Below are positions 58,877-64,000 of a stretch of 64,000 bases of DNA, in pieces. Origin of the DNA: Lolium rigidum (Eukaryota > Streptophyta > Magnoliopsida > Poales > Poaceae); contig NC_061508.1 in NCBI RefSeq assembly GCF_022539505.1, positions 38,000,256 to 38,064,255 of the forward strand, given 5' to 3'. The position numbers were made by a program, and so were the translations under genes. The notes beneath the pieces are model-generated. The model was not told where the DNA came from, searched no databases, and saw only the letters and a program-made list of their open reading frames with translations. The number at the start of each line of letters is the position of its first letter. Position 1 is the first letter of the stretch.

Positions 58877-59031
58877 AGTGGTATCGGAGCCGTGTCTATG
58901 CATAGATTGGTTGCACGAGTAGAACACAATTGTTTTGTGGGCGTTGATGCTTTTGTTGTCTTTAGTTCGTGTACTTTGCATCTTGCGGCATAGTGGGATG
59001 AAGCGGCCCGGGCTAACTTTACATGACCGCG
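58877..59031 (+). mobile_element. Start of Angela unit 2 internal region
   Basis: The primer site TGGTATCGGAGCC (58879-58891; CAG read as CGG) is followed by about 140 bp that match the start of unit 1 at nearly every base, until G is inserted at 59032. Confidence 0.88.
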
Positions 59032-60612
59032 TGATGCGCGTAGATGTACACGTCCGTTGGGAACCCCAAGAGGAAGGTGTGATGCGCACAGCGGCAAGTT
59101 TTCCCTCAGAAAGAAACCAAGGTTATCTAACCAGTAGGACCCAAGAAGCACGTGAAGGTTGTTGGTGGAGGAATGTAGTGCGGCGCAACACCAGTGAAAC
59201 CGGCGCCAACGTGGAACCTGCACAACACAATCAAAGTACTTTGCCCCAACGTAACGATGAGGTTGTCAATCTCACCGGCTTGCTGAAAACAAAGGATTAA
59301 ACGTATCGAGTGGAAGATGGTGTTTGTTTGCAAAGAACAAGTAAAAGCAGTAGAATGTATTCAGATGTAAAAGAATGGACCGGGGTCCACAGTTCACTAG
59401 TGGTGTCTCTCCAATAGATAACTAACATGCTGGGTGAACAAATTACAGGCGAGCAATTGACAAATAAAGATTCAATAGATATCAACGATGATTACTATGT
59501 GATTTAATCAGGGCATTACGACAAAGTACATAGACCGCTATCCAGCATGCATCTATGCCAAAATAATCCACCTTCAGGTTATCATCCAAACCCCTTCCAG
59601 TATTAAGTTGCGAACAACAGATAATTGCATTAAGTATGGTGCGTAATGTAATCAACACAAATATCCTTAGACAAAGCATCAATGTTTTATCCCTAGTAGC
59701 AACAGCACATCCACAACCTTAGAACTTTCCGTCACTCGTCCCGCATTTAATGGAGGCATGAACCCACTATCGAGCATAATTACTCCCTCTTGGAGTTACA
59801 AGTATCAACTTGGCCGAGCCTCTACTAGCAACGGAGAGCATGCAAGAACATAAACAACACATATATGATAGATTGATAATCAACTTAACATAATATTCTA
59901 TATTCACCGGATCTCGCCAAACACAACATGTAGCATTACAAATAGATGATCTTGATCATGTTACGCAGCTCACAAGATCTATAACAATGAAAGCACAAGC
60001 GGAGAAGACAACCATCTAGCTACTGCTATGGACCCATAGTCCAAGGATGAACTACTCACGCATCAATCCGGAGGCGGGCATGTTGATGTAGAGCCCCTCC
60101 GGTGATGATTCCCCTCTCCGGCAGGGTGCCGGAGGCGATCTCCTGAATCCCCCGAGATGGGATTGGCGGCGGCGGCCTCTCAGTAATGTTTTCCGTATCG
60201 TGGCTCTCGGTACAGGGGGTTTCGCGACGGAGGTTTTAAGTAGGCGGAAGGGTAGGTCAAAGGGCGTCACGGGGGCCCCACACACCAGGGCCGCACGGCC
60301 AGGGGCCAGGCCGCGCCGCCCTGTTGTGTGGCCCCCTCGTGGCCCCACTTCGTCTCCCCTTCGGTCTTCTGGAAGCTTCGTGTAAAAATAGGCCCCTAGG
60401 CGTTGATTTCGTCCAATTCCGAGAATATTTCCTTACTAGGATTTCTGAAACCAAAAACAGCAGAAAAACAGCAACTGGCACATCGGCATCTTGTTAATAG
60501 GTTAGTGCCGGAAAATGTAAAATAATGCTGTAAAGTGTGTATAAAACATTCAAGTATTGTAATAAAAGTAGCATGGAACATAAGAAATTATAGATACGTT
60601 TGCGACGTATCA
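59032..60612 (-). repeat. 3' LTR of element G (1581 bp)
   Basis: TGATGCGCGTAGATG to GCGACGTATCA, clearly homologous to the D LTRs but more diverged; followed by agcatccccaagcttag, the inverse of the polypurine tract (60613-60629). Confidence 0.87.
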
Positions 60613-63180
60613 AGCATCCCCAAGCTTAGTTCCTACTCGTCCTCGAGTAGGCAAACAATAACACAAATAATTTCTGAAGTGACATGCTACCAACATAATC
60701 TTGATCAACATTATTGTAAAGCATATGAGATGAATGGAGTGATCTGAACAAAAGATTGCTAACAAAGATAATGACTAAACAAATGAATCATATAGCAAAA
60801 CTTTTTATGAATAATACTTTCAAGACAAGTATCAATAAGACTTGCATAAGAGATAACTCATAAGCAATAAATTCTAAGTAGAATGCATTGAAGCAACACA
60901 AAGGATGATTAAGTTTCAGCAATTGCTTTCAACTTGTAACATGTATATCTCATGGATATTTGTCAACATAGAGTAATATAACAGGTGCAATAAGTAAACA
61001 TGTAAGAATCAATCCACACAGTTAACACAAGTGTTTGCTTCTAAGATAGAAGGGAATGGGTAAACTGACTCAACAATAAAGTAAAAGATTGGCCCTTCGC
61101 AGAGGGAAGCATTGATTACTATTTTTGTGCTAGAGCTTTTGTTTTGAAAACATAGAAACAATTTTGTCAACGGTAGTAATAATTCATATGTGCTATGCAT
61201 AATACTTCCTACAAGTTGCATGTCTCATGCATAGAGTACCAATAGTGCTCGCACCTTGTCCTACTTAGCTCGGAAACACGGATTCTCATCGCATAACATA
61301 TGTTTCAACCAAGTGTCACAAAGGGGTACCTCTATGCCGCTTGTACAAGTGTCTAAGGAGAAAGCACGCATTGGATTTCTCGCTTTTGATTATTCTCAAC
61401 TTAGACATCCATACCGGGACAACATAGACAACAGATAATGGACTCCTCTTTTAATGCTTAAGCATTCAACAACGATTAATATTCTCATAAGAGATTGACG
61501 TTGTATGTCCAAACTGAAACTTCCACCATGATACATGGCTTTAGTTAGCGGCCCAATGTTCTTCTCTAACATATGCATACTCAAACCATTTGATCATGAA
61601 GTCCACTTACTTCGGACAAGACGAACATGCATAGCATCTCACATGATATCCAACAAAGGTAAAGTTGATGGCGTCCCCAGAAAACATGGTTACCGCTCAA
61701 CAAGCAACTTATAAGAATTAAGACACATAACTACATATTCATTACCATAATAGTTTTTAAGCTATTTGTCCCATGAGCTATATATTGTAAAGGTAGAGGA
61801 ATGAAATTTAAAGGTAGCACTCAAGTAATTTACTTTGGAATGGCAGGAAATACCAGTAGGTAGATATGGTGGACACAAATGGCATGGTGTTTGGATGCAC
61901 GAGAAGCATTTCCTCTCAGTACAAGGTTTAGGCTAGCAAGGTTGTTTGAAGCAAACACAAGTATGAAAAGGTACAGCAAAACTCACACAAGAACATATTG
62001 CAAGTATTATAAGGCTCTACACTGTCTTCCTTGTTGTTCAAACACTTTACCCGAAAATATCTAGACTTAGAGAGAACAATCATGCAAACCAAATTAAACA
62101 AGCTCTACGGTAGTTCTTCATTAATAGATTAAACTACATGATGCAAGAGCTTAAACATGATCTATGAGAGCTCAAACAATTGCCAAATTGCCAAACCATA
62201 TGCAGCACTTTCCAATTCCAACCAAATAACAATTTAACGAAGCAATAAGCTTTCGCCATGAACATTAAAGCACAATTAAGAACACAAGTGTTCCATAAGA
62301 AAAAGCGGAGCGTAATATCTCCAATATAAGAATGGTGAGATCCAACTTTATTCAAAACAAAACAAAAATAAAAACAAACCGACGCTCCAAGTAAAGAACA
62401 TAAGGATGTGACGGAATAAAAATATAGTTTCACTAGAAGTGACCTGATAATGTTGTCGATGAAGAAGGGGATGCCTTGGGCATCCCCAAGCTTAGATGCT
62501 TGAGTCTTCTTAAAATATGCAGGGATGAACCACCGGGGAATCCCCAAGCTTAGACCTTTCACTCTTCTTGATCATAGTATATCATCCTCTTCTCTTGACC
62601 CTTGAAAACTTCCTTCACACAAACTTCAAGCAAACTCATTAGAGGGTTAGTGCATAACCACAAATTCACATATTCAGAGGTGACACAATCATTCTTAACA
62701 CTTCTGGACATTGCACAAAGCTTCTGAAAGTTAATGGAACAAAGAAACTCATTCAACATAGCAAAAGCGGCAATGCGAAATAAAAGACAGAATCTGTCAA
62801 AAACAGAATAGTCCGTAAAGATGCATCTGGACTGGGCACTTAACTTGCTCAAATGGAAAAACTCAAAACTAATGAAAGTTGCGTACATATCTGAGGATCA
62901 CGCTCGTAAATTTGTAGATTTTTTTCGAATTTTTTAGAGAGACTTATGCCAGAATTCGTGACAGAGAGCAATGCTGTTTCTGCGCAGCGATCCCAAATAT
63001 AACATCAACTTTAACATAAAAACTTTACTTGGCACAAAAACATGATAAGGAGAGGTTGCTACAGTAGTAAAAAACTTCCAAGACTCAACAAAACAAAAAT
63101 TTCTGTAGTAAAATAAACACATGGGTTATCTCCCAAGAAGTGCTTTTCTTTAACGCCTTTCAGCTAGGCGCAGAAAGTGC
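60613..63180 (-). other. Non-coding body of element G
   Basis: No credible ORF. Homologous to the D body, and in its right part to the E sequence after its ORF. Holds the hairpin at 62467-62487. Confidence 0.7.
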
Positions 63181-63183
63181 AAA

Positions 63184-63831
63184 TCAAGTAACATCAAGAG
63201 AAAAAGCATCAACATTATTACCTTGGGAGTTGGGAGTTTTCTCAACAATGCATTGTATCTGGTCTATATAAGTAACTCCTCTCTCATTGATCCTAGGCTT
63301 ACTATTCTCATCAAACAAATTTTCAGGAACAAGCCAAGCATAGTTATTTTCCAAAGCTTCATGCATCCCTATGAGCTTACTAGGTATTGGCGCTTTAATC
63401 TCCCTACCATCATTAACATTATTAGTATACTTAATTCTATCCATATCCATCTTTTCAAGTATTTGTTTAAAATTAGGAAAGAAACCAAGCCTCTTATGCT
63501 TAATAAAAACCTTTCTAGCTTCTTTAACTATATCCTCAAATTCTCTAACAAGGACTTTTAAAACAAAATTTCTCTTTTCTCCCATCTCCATATCCGAAAG
63601 TGTAAGAAACATATGTTGTATTATGGGATTGAGATTAACAAATCTAGTTTCTAACATGTGTATCAAACGAGCGGAAGCACTTTCATAAGTAGGAGCAGTT
63701 TTTAATAATGGTATATCTTCAAAATCTTCATCCATACTAACATGGGTGAAAAATTCTTCTATATTATCTCTTCCAATGATACACCCTTGTCCTACCGGTA
63801 TCTTTTCCAAAGTAAACTTAGGATTAAGCAT
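63184..63831 (-). CDS. Conserved unknown ORF of element G (215 codons)
   Basis: An intact frame starting MLNPKFTLEKIPVG. About 65% identical by eye to the D protein over its full length, with the same C-terminal end (VEKTPNSQGNNVDAFSL against VEKTPNTPGNDVDASTL). Divergence at this level without a stop or frameshift suggests selection on the protein. Same unknown family as B and D. Confidence 0.78.
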   Translation of the reverse strand: MLNPKFTLEKIPVGQGCIIGRDNIEEFFTHVSMDEDFEDIPLLKTAPTYESASARLIHMLETRFVNLNPIIQHMFLTLSDMEMGEKRNFVLKVLVREFEDIVKEARKVFIKHKRLGFFPNFKQILEKMDMDRIKYTNNVNDGREIKAPIPSKLIGMHEALENNYAWLVPENLFDENSKPRINERGVTYIDQIQCIVEKTPNSQGNNVDAFSLDVT

Positions 63832-64000
63832 GATGAAATAAGCAAAAAAGTAAACTAGGCAAATAAAGTAAAGACAAGTAACTATTTTTTTTGTGTTTTT
63901 GATATAGAGAACAAGACAGTAAATAAAGTAAAGCTAGCAACTAATTTTTTGTGTTTTGTTTAAGTGCAGCAAACAAAGTAGTAAATAAAATAAAGCAAGA

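Larger units (their letters stand above)
59032..64000 (-). mobile_element. Element G: non-autonomous Gypsy element, 5' LTR outside window
   Basis: A minus-strand relative of D: 3' LTR (59032-60612), non-coding body and the conserved ORF, running off the right edge. The left flank ccgcg (59027-59031) would be its target duplication. Confidence 0.85.

Overview
This window is intergenic DNA from a large grass genome, very probably Triticeae (wheat, rye, barley or Aegilops). The main support is a pair of Copia LTRs that I recognise as the Angela/BARE type, Gypsy elements with LTRs opening TGATACG and an Asp-type primer binding site (TGGCGCCGTTGCCGGGGA), and Stowaway MITEs. I see no convincing single-copy host gene, no tRNA or rRNA gene and no CRISPR array. 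About 80% of the window is nested LTR retrotransposon.

Layout. (1) 1-11977: a Tat-lineage-like Gypsy element (A) on the minus strand, cut by the left window edge. It has gag, protease, RT, RNase H, a second archaeal-type RNase H and integrase, plus a separate intron-containing gene on the opposite strand (542-4564). (2) 11978-14571: the 5' part of a non-autonomous Gypsy element (B, minus); A sits inside its ORF. (3) 14572-16868: a probable older LTR (C, minus) into which B inserted. (4) 16869-25970: the least repetitive part, with an RNase H-like relic, two Stowaway MITEs, a 1.5-kb long-TIR Mutator-like element with a perfect 9-bp target duplication, a second unclassified TIR element and Copia/TRIM fragments. 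(5) 25971 to at least 59031: an Angela-type Copia array ordered LTR-internal-LTR-internal. Nested in it are D (29385-43154, minus, TSD TGGGG), E inside D (32161-39267, plus, TSD GTAGC), F inside the second Angela LTR (46939-57439, plus, TSD GGTAC; a full gag-pol Athila-like element) and G (59032 to past the right edge, minus).

How the parts relate. B, D, E, F and G share LTR ends, the Asp-type primer site and stretches of 3' non-coding body. Only F encodes gag-pol. B, D and G carry one conserved unknown ORF of about 215 codons, and E carries an unrelated 462-codon ORF in the same slot. F-type enzymes are therefore the obvious candidates for moving the others in trans.

The most unusual signal is a sequence-wide anomaly. 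Where duplicated copies or known reading frames can be compared, CTG and CAG trinucleotides repeatedly appear rewritten as CG-containing strings (CTCG, CCG, TCG, CGAG, CGG). These rewrites cause most of the frameshifts in F and several in A, and they hit an LTR terminus and two primer binding sites. CTG/CAG is the plant CHG methylation context, so a systematic base-calling error at methylated cytosines in a long-read assembly is the best explanation, though this is inference. Many 'dead' reading frames here may be intact in the real DNA.
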